Source: Casuarius casuarius (taxonomy: Eukaryota > Chordata > Aves > Casuariiformes > Casuariidae). From it: DNA of 64,000 nt. The notes under the pieces are model-generated. The model was not told the DNA's origin. It saw only the letters and a program-made list of their open reading frames with translations, and did no database searches. Location of the stretch: the NCBI GenBank assembly GCA_003342895.1, contig PTFA01000196.1, forward strand, positions 1,203,744-1,267,743, in the 5' to 3' direction. Below, piece after piece: positions 46,414 through 56,300 of the stretch. The translations under genes and the position numbers were made by a program. Position 1 is the first letter of the stretch; each line of letters opens with the position of its first letter.

Positions 46414-46527
46414 GCCTTTCTGTTCGTGGATAAATGCAAGAAGCAACAAGTCTGCAGTTCTGAACGGCCTGGGAGCTGCTCTCTCCAGAGATCTGAAAAC
46501 CCAGACAGTATTCCAGAGCTCAGCCAG
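46414..46527 (+). other. Candidate internal exon, plus strand (unrecognised)
   Basis: A strong acceptor (CTCTCTCTTCCTTCCTCAG) is followed by 114 bases, exactly 38 codons, open in phase 0 and ending in CAG|GTATGT, a consensus donor. The frame reads AFLFVDKCKKQQVCSSERPG and onward and contains three cysteines. No family is recognised and no partner exon was found. It may be a coding exon, a noncoding RNA exon, or chance. Confidence 0.3.
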
Positions 46528-47194
46528 GTATGTGTGATCTGGATTCCACAGGTTGCCTCCTTCCAGGCCCTGCCAGGGGCGAGTCCCAAGCCGTGGAGAT
46601 TATTTCATTTTTAACCACAACCCAGCAGATCCCGCACTTTGCTCGGGGCTGGCTGGGCTGCTCTGCAGATGATCTTGCGATGTTATGACAGTCCAGAGAG
46701 CCGTTATTCTGAGCGCTTGCCAATCACCAGACTGCTGCCAGTCTGTGTCAAATGAAGCATCCCAGGCCCTGTCACATTAAATCCAGCAGCTCTTTCATTT
46801 GGAGCAGAGCAGTTTGTTTATTTGTGTTCCCTCCCCTCCTTTTGGGATGCCACACTCAATCATCTCAGGGGTTTGGCCTGTCTGTGCAGAGCCTGTAACC
46901 ACAGTGAAACCCAGTGCCCCTTAAAGGGCCCCCCATCCTGGGGCAGGGGATGCTGCTGAGTGCTTTGCTGCGGTGTTATTTCAAAAAGAGGTGGCTGTAA
47001 ATGAGGAGGAAAGCGTGGAATATGGGTATTGCTGAGGGCCTGGTTCCAGATCAGCTCAGCGACTGTCCTCGGCACAGTCGTTCGCAGCGGTTCAAGGGCA
47101 GGGTGTCTCAGCCTGATGGATCGCCCAGCTGCTCTGCCCTGTTGTCAGTGAGAATACAAGATGCAGAGTACTGGCACGTTTGTTTGCACCAGCA
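46528..47194. other. Unique DNA
   Basis: No gene or clear repeat is recognised. A C/G-moderate stretch lies at 46,900-46,960. Confidence 0.35.
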
Positions 47195-47242
47195 AAGGCT
47201 TTGCTGCACCTCAGTTTCTCCGCACTGAAAACAGGAGGGGTA
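47195..47242 (-). mobile_element. Short MIR-like fragment (reverse)
   Basis: GCTGCACCTCAGTTTCTCCG followed by CACTGAAAACAGGAGGGG resembles the reverse MIR core 'gtgcctcagtttcctcatctgtaaaatgggg'. Confidence 0.5.
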
Positions 47243-47885
47243 AGGAGCACCCCAGCAAAGTCAGCCTTCCCTTTCTCTCTCGTAACTGGATAAATCTCTG
47301 GAAAGGGGGAATCAAGCCAGGCGGCCTGCTGCAACCATATGGAGGGATGGAAAGGAAAATGGTGCATTGCATGATTTCGTAGGAGAGTACAGAGTTTGCT
47401 TACTTTCTCTGCAAGCTGTACAGTGTGGAGCTGAATTTTTCCAAGGCAGTGTTGGAAGCGAGCAGGTGCCCCCAGTGTTGCTCCCAAGCAGCCAATGCTC
47501 CTGCCCTGTGCGACACCACCAAGCAGGACGGGGCTCCGGCAGTGGCGCGGAAGGAGTGGGAGTGCTCGTGGGGTGCAGATTTCCTGCTTCTGCTGATGCT
47601 CAGGCAGAGGTGACCCCGGGAGGAGACCCATCCAGTTCGGACAGGGGCTGCAGTGGGAGGGTGCAGAGAAGGGTCTGTCTGGAGTGGAGAAAGGAAGAAT
47701 GATGATGAGCTGGTTGGAAACATGATTACAGGGAGGAACCAGGACTCTGCTCACAAAATATTCCCCTTTCATCAGTTCAGATTCCCCTGTCCCTGTAGGA
47801 AAGTTGCATGAATTGAGTCTGTCAGTGTGTAAAGAGTGTGAAGACCGGTCAGCTTCTGTTGCCTTCTTAGCTTGGGAGGACAGAA
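47243..47885. other. Unique DNA with a long minus open frame
   Basis: A 226-codon minus frame covers 47,772-47,092, with plus frames open across the same bases. It contains no recognisable domain and crosses the MIR-like fragment at 47.2 kb, so it is not called. Confidence 0.35.
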
Positions 47886-47889
47886 AAAA

Positions 47890-48345
47890 AGAGGGGTTTT
47901 TTTCATTTATAATGAATCTGCCATAAGAGAGAGTTCATTTCTTGTCATTATTTGCTCTGGTGTTTAATTTGCCTTTTGTAGAATATGAATTCAGATGTTG
48001 TGATGAGTTTTTTCTTTGCAAGAATTAAAAACAAATGCACAGCTAAAGACAGGATTCCAGGGCTTCCAATTGTTTGACAAAATGAATTCTGCAAGCAAAA
48101 TTAACTATTTTCTTGTTGCTGTTGTCACGTTGCATGCTGGCTGAACGTTCTTCAGTTCAGCTCTGATCCATGGCAAAAATTTTCCTCACCTATCTTACAA
48201 GGGGCTCCAAGCAGGTTAAGAGCAAAAGAGGTTTTAACGATGGACTCTTCCCTTTGGAGAGAGACTATTGCCTGTTGCTGTTTGTTTTGCAAAATAGGGT
48301 TATTGTATTGTATTTATTTCAGGGTTATTGTACAAAATCATAGGG
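47890..48345. promoter_or_regulatory. AT-rich conserved-type block
   Basis: Contains TTTATAATGAATC, GTGTTTAATTTGCC, GAATTAAAAACAAATGC, CAATTGTTTGAC and AAAATTAACTATTTTC. A short direct repeat AGGGTTATTGTA occurs twice near 48,295 and 48,322. Confidence 0.4.
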
Positions 48346-49350
48346 GGAGTTTTCCCCCGGATGAATGGACATCACTCCGAGGAAGAAGGATGCCTATTAA
48401 GGCATGACCTTCTTCTAACAAAACCTTTACACAAATCCCCATTAGAGGTGTCACTTCCCTACCAATGTCCCTTTAAGAAAATGTAAAGACAAATCTGGCT
48501 TCATTATCCAACATATCTGACAATCAGCCCTGTGACATCCTTTCCTTTCATTACACAGAGCAGAGATTGACTCATTGGGTGACTCTGCTTTCAGTTGAAA
48601 CCACATACAGTAACTGGAAACCCAGGGAGACTCTGCAGTCTCCATGGAGACAGCACACTTACAACTTAATGTGATCAACAGATGCTGCAATAATCTTGAA
48701 AGCTGGAGAAAATGTTTCAAACCGAGTGTTGTTTATGGTGGTTCAGTGGATGTTTGAATTTGCTCTGTTATGACTGGGCTCCGTGTAAACGCACACTCTT
48801 TTGAAAACACACAGATGTATGTACTGAGGGAGAAATCTCTCATGTGGACAAAGCAACCAGGAATCGGGCTACTGCTTTTCTGTTCCCAGCGTTTGCTCTT
48901 GGGGAGGTCACCTCCACTTTCTCCTCCATCTCTAGAGTGGGGCAGTGCTAGTCACCCGGTTAATGGGTACAACATCTTTTATGCTCCGTATGTGATGAGA
49001 TGAAACTAGTGAGATGCTGATGCATGAGTCCAATCTCAGTGAATTGAATAGGGATCTCCCTCCGTGTCGTATGACCTAATGTTGTAGCTGACGTAAAGAC
49101 TTTATACTTCTGTTTCATTCTGTTGCAAAACCTTAGTAACTGATCATTTCCCACTGAATTGTATAAGCTGGAGTAAAGAAAGGATGTGCTTTCTGCCTAC
49201 CCCTCTCTGATAGTGATATAGTTCCCCTACTATCACACCTGGACACCTTTCAGCAGCCTCGAGGCAGGGAAACGTGGTTCTGCTCGGACAGAAAGCATCT
49301 GAGGAAAGGCATGCGGAGATTAGTCCAGCATCAGAAAAATCCCTGGAGCG
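48346..49350. other. Unique DNA without a recognised gene
   Basis: Balanced to AT-rich; open frames are under 90 codons. No repeat family is assigned. Confidence 0.35.
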
Positions 49351-49355
49351 TCGCT

Positions 49356-49465
49356 ATTGGAAGGGGCGGTCCAGAGGCAAGTCCTGGCTCAGAAAGCCTT
49401 CAGCTTGCTGGCTGCTGGGAGCCGGGAAGGTATAAAGCCGGGGAGGCTCAGGCTATACTTGCTCA
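49356..49465 (+). promoter_or_regulatory. Promoter-like array: inverted CCAAT, GC box, TATA
   Basis: ATTGG (inverted CCAAT) lies at 49,356-49,360, GGGGCGG at 49,363-49,369 and TATAAAG at 49,431-49,437. A CTCATTTC initiator-like string has its A at 49,465, 34 bases from the TATA start. No strong splice donor or recognisable coding start follows, so this is weaker than the promoter at 34.1 kb. Confidence 0.3.
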
Positions 49466-49488
49466 TTTCTTGTTCTTTCCCTAAGCAT

Positions 49489-49501
49489 CCTCTGCTGGCC
49501 A
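49489..49501 (-). promoter_or_regulatory. Possible CTCF-type site
   Basis: CCTCTGCTGGCCA matches 11 of 13 positions of the reverse CTCF core (CCCCTGGTGGCCA, recalled). It lies just downstream of the promoter-like array. A weight-matrix scan is needed to judge it. Confidence 0.25.
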
Positions 49502-50165
49502 CTCTTGGAGATAGGCTGCTCTGCTGGATGACACTTGCTCTGAACTCCTGTTTTGCTCTTAATATCTAGTGGCTGTGGAGGGACTTCTGGTTTTTCCCTT
49601 GATCGTTGAGCTTTTGGTGGGGGGGGGAGTTCATCTTTAGCGGTAGAGTGGCGTTTAGAGCTGTGCTAGGCACTGCCCAGACACTTGGGGAGAGGCAGTT
49701 ACCAGCACAGAAACCATGGGAGCAGTACAGAGGAAGGATGCTTTAGACCAGTTTTACAGAGGAGAGACTAACAGTCAAGAGTTTCTGGGTAGAAACCATG
49801 TGTTACCATTTCTGAGGCATCTCCTTCACTAGCCTTGGCGAGATCCTTGCCTGTGCAGTCCAAGGACTCCCCGTGCAGCACTTGGTTTCCGTGTCGCTGT
49901 ACGTGTACGTGCGGGAATTGTAACACAGCGCCGTAAATATCAGCTATGATTATTGATCAGGATCAGTCTCCAAATAATGACAGGAATGCATCTCCGCTCC
50001 AAAAGGACAGGGTATCGAATTCAATGCAGGGAATTCCTCGATGAAGTCCCAGATGGGCCCGTGAGATCAGCCTGATTATTTTTTGAAGCCTTGGTTGCTC
50101 TGAGTAAGACTGAAAATTGAATTAGCTCAGAGAGAGACAGCCCTGGCCAATCACTCAGGGAAGCT
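49502..50165. other. Unique DNA with a weak MIR-like piece
   Basis: A G-run lies near 49,619-49,627. GTTTTACAGAGGAGAGACTA near 49,751 resembles the MIR core weakly. An AT-rich piece lies near 49,930-49,985 (GCTATGATTATTGATCAGG). Confidence 0.3.
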
Positions 50166-50169
50166 GAAG

Positions 50170-50540
50170 GACAGCTTATTGATTTTCATGTTTCAAAAAA
50201 AATTAAGTGATATCCCTTTTTGTTATTTAAAATGCTGCTTAAGCAATTTAGTAATGTGATGTTGGAGGCCCAGTTCCAGGCTCTGAATTGGCTGAAGGAG
50301 GGGGAGATATTTCCCTTGACAAGAGAGGTAGGTGGAAGGAAGATTTAGTGTAATTACCTTCCCTTCCAAATAATTGATGATGCTGAAAGAATGGCTATAT
50401 TTTGCCAGCTTCCTCTTCTGTATACCATTTATTAAAGATATAATAATTATGTAAATAGTTGATTTATAATCAACAACACTGGGAGTTAATTGATTTTTTA
50501 TGTGTGAATTTATATGACGGAAAAATACTGAGAAGGTGAT
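50170..50540. promoter_or_regulatory. AT-rich conserved-type block
   Basis: Contains GTTATTTAAAATGC, GTGTAATTACCTTCC, CAAATAATTGATGATGC, ATTTATTAAAGATATAATAA and GTTAATTGATTTTTTATG. A perfect inverted repeat GTTGATT/AATCAAC lies at 50,458-50,474 with a 3-base spacer. A long minus-strand frame crosses the whole block. Confidence 0.45.
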
Positions 50541-50729
50541 TATACTGTCCTGCGAGGCTGCAGCACCCTGGGGGGGAGGAGGAGGTCCAGTGAGTTGCGG
50601 CAGCTGGATTTTTGGTCCTTCCGTTGGGAATTTAACCCTTCTCCATCCCTGGAATGAAGGTGATATTTCAGGAATGCCATCTGTGCACAATGGAGGCTCC
50701 TGACCCCAAAGGTGTGGGAAAGAGAGCAT
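50223..50729 (-). other. 168-codon open frame, minus strand, unknown
   Basis: From the ATG at 50,729 to the stop at 50,223 the frame is open for 168 codons (216 if an upstream GTG is counted). Its C-terminal two thirds lie in AT-rich DNA, where so long an open run is less expected than in the CpG-rich zones. The sequence has a hydrophobic piece (TIYIIIISLINGI) but no recognised domain. It also overlaps a conserved-type block, so it may be chance. No promoter or splice signal is tied to it. Confidence 0.15.
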
Positions 50730-51329
50730 CTTCCAGGAGCTGCCGCCTCTTTTTGTTGGAAATGAGCTCTGCTCGCCCGCTTCGGAGTGGGCTGAGTGGG
50801 GAGTGCCAGCCGCTTCCCAGCCCGCTGCAGTGCTACTCGGATAAAAGCGGAGAGCGTGATTTCTCTCCCCCACCGCCCCACCCCTTCCCTTCGCATTGTT
50901 TCAGGCAAATCTTTCAGAAACAGCTCTTAATCAAATGAACGTGCAGTTATAAATAAAATATCTTCCCCTCCCCCTTCTCCCCTCCAACTCCCAATCTTGA
51001 ACCTTTGCCCAAGCAAGAGGATGGGAAATGTTTCAAAATGCAAAAAGTGGCTAACAGGTGCTGCATGGTGTCGTGCCCGTTTCCCAGGGCCCTATCCTGG
51101 AAGGGAGCAGCGGGAGGGCATCCGGGTGGTCTGAGCCCTCTGTTGTGGCGGCAGGGAAGGCTTAGTGCAAGCTGAGACTTTCTCTGTAACTTTGTCCAAA
51201 TGCTTCTCACCCGCGGTCGAGGTTGTGTGTGCATTTGTTGGCTGGGGGTGAAAGCGCCCTTCCATCCCCATGGCTGGCAGTGCGGGGAAAAAGCCCTTTA
51301 GGTCTCTCTCCATCTCCTGCTCTCTGCAG
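50730..51329. other. Unique DNA
   Basis: A pyrimidine-rich stretch lies at 50,860-50,890 and 50,962-50,990. Open frames on both strands are unrecognised. Confidence 0.35.
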
Positions 51330-51444
51330 TGCCACCGCTGCTGGCTTTGGGATCGGCCGCCCGAATTCTGCAGAAAGCTGCCTGCCAGCCTTGCTGGACG
51401 AGAGGCTTGTGCGTCGGGCTGGGTCTCTGCCTTGCGTGCTGCAG
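51330..51444 (+). other. Weak candidate exon, plus strand
   Basis: A good acceptor (CTCCATCTCCTGCTCTCTGCAG) precedes 115 bases open in one frame that begins CHRCWLWDRPPEFCRKLPAS, followed by CTGCAG|GTGATT, a weak donor. A second plus phase is also open across it. No family is recognised. Confidence 0.15.
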
Positions 51445-52950
51445 GTGATTTGGGAACTTAGCTGGGGTGTAAATCCGTCCCCGTGCTGCCTGAAGTTCCT
51501 TGACCTTCAACTGAGACCTGAGCTGCCTCTTCTCTGTGATGAGTCGACACTATTAATTGGAAATCCAATTTTGGAGGATGGCCAGGCTAGTGCTGAGCCA
51601 GCACCGCTTGGCTCTGCAGGCAGGATATAGGACATGCTGTGGTCTATCTATAGCTGGGGAGAGTCAGCTCGTTTGGTCTTACTGCAGGGGAAGAGCAGGG
51701 TAAGTGGGTCCCTCGTCTTACCTCACCAGTCCTGCACCTCGCGTGGCTTTGCCCTTTCCTACTGCTAGCTTTTTGCAAAAGGAACTACCTCTCAAACTGT
51801 CAAGCAAAGACTTTTGGTTTTTATCTGATCTCTGTCAGCACACAGGGCAAAATGGCATTGATGCTTTGCAAGCGGAGCTTCCAGTCGAGGTCCCTCCAAA
51901 GTCAGCAGTGGGCAGAGAGCGTTTCCCTCGTCTTAAACCCCAATGTTATCTGCCCTCGGAGGGGCTAATCCTGCCCTCCTTCTGCTGCAGAGGGAGCCAT
52001 GAAGCAGAGCGCGGGTGTGACCTGCTCGATGTGATGGCAAAGGAGCGGCTCCTCAGAGCACTTGCTGCTCACACGTGTCACATACGAGGACATGGTCCTC
52101 CGAGGTCCCAGGCAGGTGGGAATGTATCCTTCAAATGCAAAACCACTGCAGAGCTGCTTTTGGGAGGAACCTGTTGGGTTACATCACCCATGGGGTAAGC
52201 AAGACACGGGCCATGGCAAGTAACTGATCCCGGGATCTCTGATCCCGGTGCTGTGCTTAGCAGAGACCTGGCAGTCAGAAAGGCAGCTTTGATTGACAGC
52301 TGAGTTGAAGGCTGATTGATGCCATGTGTCAGCCCCAGAGAGCGGGAGGTAAGCAACAGGAAAGCACCTCTCCCCGCTGAGAAAGGCATCCGCTCCGGCC
52401 GGTGCTTGACTACAATCTCCAGATTTATTTGCGATCCTCCCAGAATCCCTGTTTCTTGATCCCAGGGTTTAAACACAGTGCAGAAAGAGAGGCAAAGAGC
52501 AGGCTGCAGACTGTGATACAGATGGGAAGCGGATGACAGCGAGAAAGCAAAGCTGGACAAAGGTTGGCATGGAGGATGGGGCTGAATGCCAGGCGTGGAG
52601 CCAAGGCTGGTAAAACAGATTCTCTGCTGCTTCCCGTGTGGTGTTTTGTTGTGTGGTGTTTCATGCAAAGCCATTGCCCTCCCCTTCTCTGCTTAGGTTG
52701 GACGATGTCGGGGATGAATTTCCAAGGGGTTCGTGCATACCCCACGGCGTGGCGGGGCAGGGACATGCTGAAGCGGTCTAAGACTGGCCCAGCAGTTGGT
52801 TCTGGGCTGAGACGTGAAGCATCTGCGTGTCGCGGCATCGCCAATCAGCGCCGCGGCACGAGAGTGGCTGACAAGGGCTACGCGGAGCCAGAGCTGATCA
52901 ATTCCAATCTGATTAATACCAACTGCTTATAAAGTGTGTCAGACCCAAAC
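51445..52950. other. Unique DNA without a recognised gene
   Basis: Contains a stretch with ATTAATTGGAAATCCAATT near 51,551 and GATCAATTCCAATCTGATTA near 52,897. Frames of up to 198 codons on both strands are unrecognised. Confidence 0.35.
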
Positions 52951-52954
52951 GTGT

Positions 52955-53050
52955 GTCCAATATTAATTAATCCTCGGAACAGCCCTGGGAAGTAGGCAGG
53001 AAAGGAAATATTGTGTCTATTTTTAAAGAAAGGAAACAGTTGAGAGTAAT
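52955..53050 (+). mobile_element. MIR/L2-type SINE remnant
   Basis: TATTAATTAATCCTCGGAAC, AGCCCTGGGAAGTAGGCAGG, TGTCTATTTTTAAAGAAAGG and AAACAGTTGAGAG follow 'attaatcctcacaacagccctgtgaggtagg...tattatccccattttacagatgaggaaactgag'. Confidence 0.75.
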
Positions 53051-54105
53051 GGATTAGGTGGTGCTTGGAGCTCATGGGCTATTTCTGCTTCTCCATTTGT
53101 CTTGGATGTTTGGGGGAGCTTTGGAGGGCAGGGCCCAGCTTTCTAGTCCGCTCGCGCAGCGCCTGGCGCTGGGGAGCTCTGTGCATTTGGCTTGGCTCTA
53201 GGAGATGCAAAAGGACGGATTCACAGCGAGTCCCTGTCAAAGCGTTGGGGGTTCCCTGCTGCCGGGCCCGCGTTCAGAGCACTGGTTCACTTTGCTGCCT
53301 CGAAACCCTCCTCGCACCTGGGTGAAAGCACGGTAGGGGTTGTAGTGGGGAGCGGAAGGGGAGAAGGAGACCGTATCAGAGATGCCGTCAGGTGCAAAGA
53401 AGCTGTCAGGAGCTACCCCTCTTAGCACTCACGAGCATGCTAAACAGCCAGAAAATTCAGACTTTGTTTTTGTCCTGAAATTGGAGCCCCCTTTTGCAAG
53501 CAGTTTAACTGAGAAAGAATGAGGGTTAGGAGAAGCAGGCTTTTCTCCAAACTCAGCGCGGATTCACTGTCTGATCCTCTCTGGTTCTTTCCAGGTATCA
53601 CTCTTTTCTCTGCCATCTGTGTCACATCCCCGGGGAAGCAGCTGAACCTGCAAGATCTAGACACTGGTTTTAATTTAAATCAGGCTTTTGATTGATGCAG
53701 CAAAGCCCGGGGAAGCCTCCGGTGCAGGCACAGCTCTGTGACTCCCATGCGGGGCACCAAGTTGTGCATCCTGCCAGCAAAAAGGGTTCTGGCAAAGAGC
53801 AACCAGGTCCTGCAGCTGGGAGCAATAAGGGTTTCAGCTGCCTTAGCTGAATGCAAGTGAGATCCGGGGCCCTCATTTGTCTCTGCTTGTAGCTCCGGTG
53901 CATTGCTGTGGATGGAAATGGATGTCAGAACAGCAGCGCCTTAAGCAGCCCGGCTGCATCCTCAGGAATCCCTGCAGGGTCTGGCCCAGGCTCTCTGCTG
54001 GGTTGTCGTGTGCTGCCAGCGTCCCCTGTCCGGCCCATGGCCATCCTGGGAGTAAGCAGAGAGCTTTTCTCCCCAGGTCGGGGAAGCCAGGGCTTTCACA
54101 AGCCC
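53051..54105. other. Unique DNA without a recognised gene
   Basis: Balanced composition. No repeat or domain was recognised. Confidence 0.35.
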
Positions 54106-54107
54106 TG

Positions 54108-54265
54108 GAATTTGCATAAAACACTTAAAACTCACATAAATAAACCTTGACAGCCAGATCTTGCAGGAGCTGAATGAAATCATAAAGCTCTGGGTTTTAA
54201 TTAGTCTTTCACCCTTGCTATATCTAATGCTCATCATTGCTCATGACAGACCGGTGCTTATTCTG
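54108..54265. promoter_or_regulatory. AT-rich conserved-type block
   Basis: Contains TTTGCATAAAACACTTAAAA, CACATAAATAAACC, GGGTTTTAATTAGTC and GCTATATCTAATGCTC. Homeodomain and caudal-type cores are clustered. Confidence 0.4.
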
Positions 54266-54605
54266 GGATATAAAAAAAAAGTCTGAGTCTCCTGACAGGG
54301 CTGAAGGATGTGAAGGTGGAGGAGGGAGATGAACAGCCATACGGCCCGAGTGGGTCCTGGACTGCGGTTCCTCTCCCAGAGAGCTTGTTTGGGGCCTCCT
54401 AGCACAGCCGGACCTGTTTCCCCCCGCACGGCAGGTCCTGAGCCAGCCCCAGCCAAGGGCAGCACGCGGTGGTGCCACCCCCCCCCCCCCCCGGATGCCG
54501 GCAGCCGCTCGGCTCCGGAGGAGGAAGCCCGTGGGATTTGTGTCCCTCGCTTCCGTGCTGCCGTCCATGCAGAGCCCAGGCGCTCGGTACGGAGCTGCTG
54601 TTAAG
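54266..54605. other. GC-rich DNA with a C15 run
   Basis: A C run lies at 54,478-54,492. Open frames on both strands are unrecognised. Confidence 0.4.
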
Positions 54606-54960
54606 TGTTGCTAGAGATAAAATTATTTACTTTTTTTTGCTCTCCCTTTGATTGACACCTTAATAGACCCCTCCAGATGTGATAAGGTTAAATTCAAATT
54701 TAATCTTTTTTTTCCTTTTTTTGATTACTGGGTAATATATAAACACACCAGCGTGTTGGGAAGATGCAGGTGGTGGGGGAGCCAGTGGTGGCAGGATGCG
54801 GCCCCTGGCTCGCCAAGGGCAGCTGCAGGCAGGAGCTGCTCTCGTTGGGCTCTGATTGCCAGTACGTTAGCTGATATTTAAATAAACATGTAATTGTTAA
54901 AACACCCCCTCTCTGTGCCTTAATGCAAACAGCAGTGCTGGAGCAGCAGCTTATCAGAGC
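54606..54960. promoter_or_regulatory. AT-rich conserved-type blocks
   Basis: The left block (to about 54,755) has GATAAAATTATTTAC, TTTGATTGACACC and AAGGTTAAATTCAAATTTAA. A smaller right block near 54,860-54,905 has TAGCTGATATTTAAATAAAC. Confidence 0.4.
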
Positions 54961-55372
54961 TTGTGTGCATTAGGGCTGTTTGCAGCAGGGCGGCCACGAT
55001 GGGTCGTGCTGGGGGAGCGTGCTGGTGGGGGGACGACACGCTGCGGCTGAGCACCGCGGCCACAGCGTGCCTGCGGTGGCTCCAGGGACGTGGCTGGCGC
55101 GGGGGGACCAGGGTCGTCTCCAGCCCGGGATGTTTCCTTGCTCGCTCGCTTCCTGCCGTGGCTTTGGCTGTTCTGATACTGCTGTCCCCGATGATGTGCG
55201 GGCGGAGTGTAAGGGCATGGCACAGGCTGGGGACCTAACAGGCTCTGGATGAGGCCATGATGAGCGTTTTGGGGGAAAGAGGAAGAGTTTAGCTACGTAG
55301 AGACGAGCCAAGCCACGCACTTTGCCCTCAGGCCGACCGTGGCCTGCTCTGTTTGCTGTGTCTTACGTGCAG
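54961..55372. other. GC-rich unique DNA
   Basis: GAGCACCGCGGCCACAGCG near 55,048 resembles the REST/RE1 site but has the halves wrongly spaced. Open frames overlap in several phases. Confidence 0.3.
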
Positions 55373-55732
55373 CCGCAGCCGAAGTGCCCGCGCTGTAGGC
55401 AGGAAGAGCCAGGCCTAGGCCGACTGTTGCCGGATTGGACTGTAGCCGCTCAGGGTGAGTCCGTGGCAGCTGCGTGGTGCGGAGGCGATGAGCTCGGCCG
55501 CGGCTCACCTCCGCGAGCCCGGGGACGAGGCTGCGCTCCCGTGTGGACAGGGCGGGATTTGAGAAGACTTGGCTCCTGCTTGGCTGCCGGTGTCGGCACA
55601 TCCCTCGTGTTTCCATTGCTGGGGGAAACAGCCCCTTTGGCGTGTGCTTCCTTCACACCCGCGCGCATCCAGCTGTCTCTGCTTTCTCTCTGCTCGCAAG
55701 CAGATGGCGGAGCGAGCGAGGAGATGCCTCAG
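55373..55732 (+). other. Candidate two-exon segment, plus strand (unrecognised)
   Basis: A strong acceptor (TTTGCTGTGTCTTACGTGCAG) opens an 82-base exon, 55,373-55,454, ending in CAGG|GTGAGT. A second acceptor with a long pyrimidine tract precedes a 29-base exon, 55,704-55,732, ending in CTCAG|GTGAGT. The phases agree (phase 1 at the join), and the frame reads ...PKCPRCRQEEPGLGRLLPDW... then ...GGASEEMPQ. The intervening 249 bases are a multiple of three and also open, so the piece could be retained. The region is CpG-rich, so openness is weak evidence. Confidence 0.25.
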
Positions 55733-55975
55733 GTGAGTCGGGCTGGGAGGCGCAGGGAGACACAAGTGTGAAGAGACACATCGTTGCGTTGTCAAAATAT
55801 TGGGACGTCTACTTAAACCAGAACAGAAGGGACTGCAAAAGCCACCAGCTCCCCTGGTAACGGCGCGCGGGTCTGCGCGTGGGCCGAGAGCCAGAGAGCG
55901 CGGAGGTGGGGGCGCAGGCAGCGGGTGCTGGGAGTGGGCCGGGTGCCCTGCAGCCACCCCGCGCGCTGCAAACAA
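55733..55975. promoter_or_regulatory. CpG-rich patch
   Basis: CpG-dense from about 55,855 to 55,975. It abuts an AT-rich block on the right, the same juxtaposition seen at 9-24 kb. Confidence 0.35.
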
Positions 55976-55978
55976 TAA

Positions 55979-56300
55979 CAGGGGCATTTAAATGCTGTAA
56001 AGCTCATTTTATCAGGGAGATGGTTTGAGCCGAATGCGGTTGTTGTGCATGCTTCCTTTGATGGGTCTCAGCAGATAGCACCAATTATAAAATTATTAAC
56101 AAACGAATGTGCTCCCTCGCTCCAATTAAATGATAAGAGCAAAAGGAAAGGGGTAGATTTTTATCATTATCAGATTACAGGCCCATATTGTGCTGATAAT
56201 AAAAGCAGGCACTTTCTCATACGTTACCTCCAATATGGCTCCTTAGATTATTGTTTGGCTGCAGAAGAAATAAAAAGAACTTTGCAAAGGCAGTAACAAT
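55979..56300. promoter_or_regulatory. AT-rich conserved-type block with a long open frame
   Basis: Contains CCAATTATAAAATTATTAAC, CAATTAAATGATAAGAGC, TTATCATTATCAG and GCTGATAATAAAAGC; GATAA cores recur. On the plus strand one frame is open for 105 codons, 55,979-56,293, with a TAA at 56,294, although there is no ATG in it. No protein family is recognised. Confidence 0.45.

Noticed and set aside
47092..47772. 226-codon minus-strand open frame
   Set aside because: It runs through a MIR-like fragment and overlaps plus frames; no domain is seen.
55048..55070. REST/RE1-like string
   Set aside because: Both half-sites are roughly present, but extra bases sit inside the right half, so it is not a standard or expanded-spacing site.
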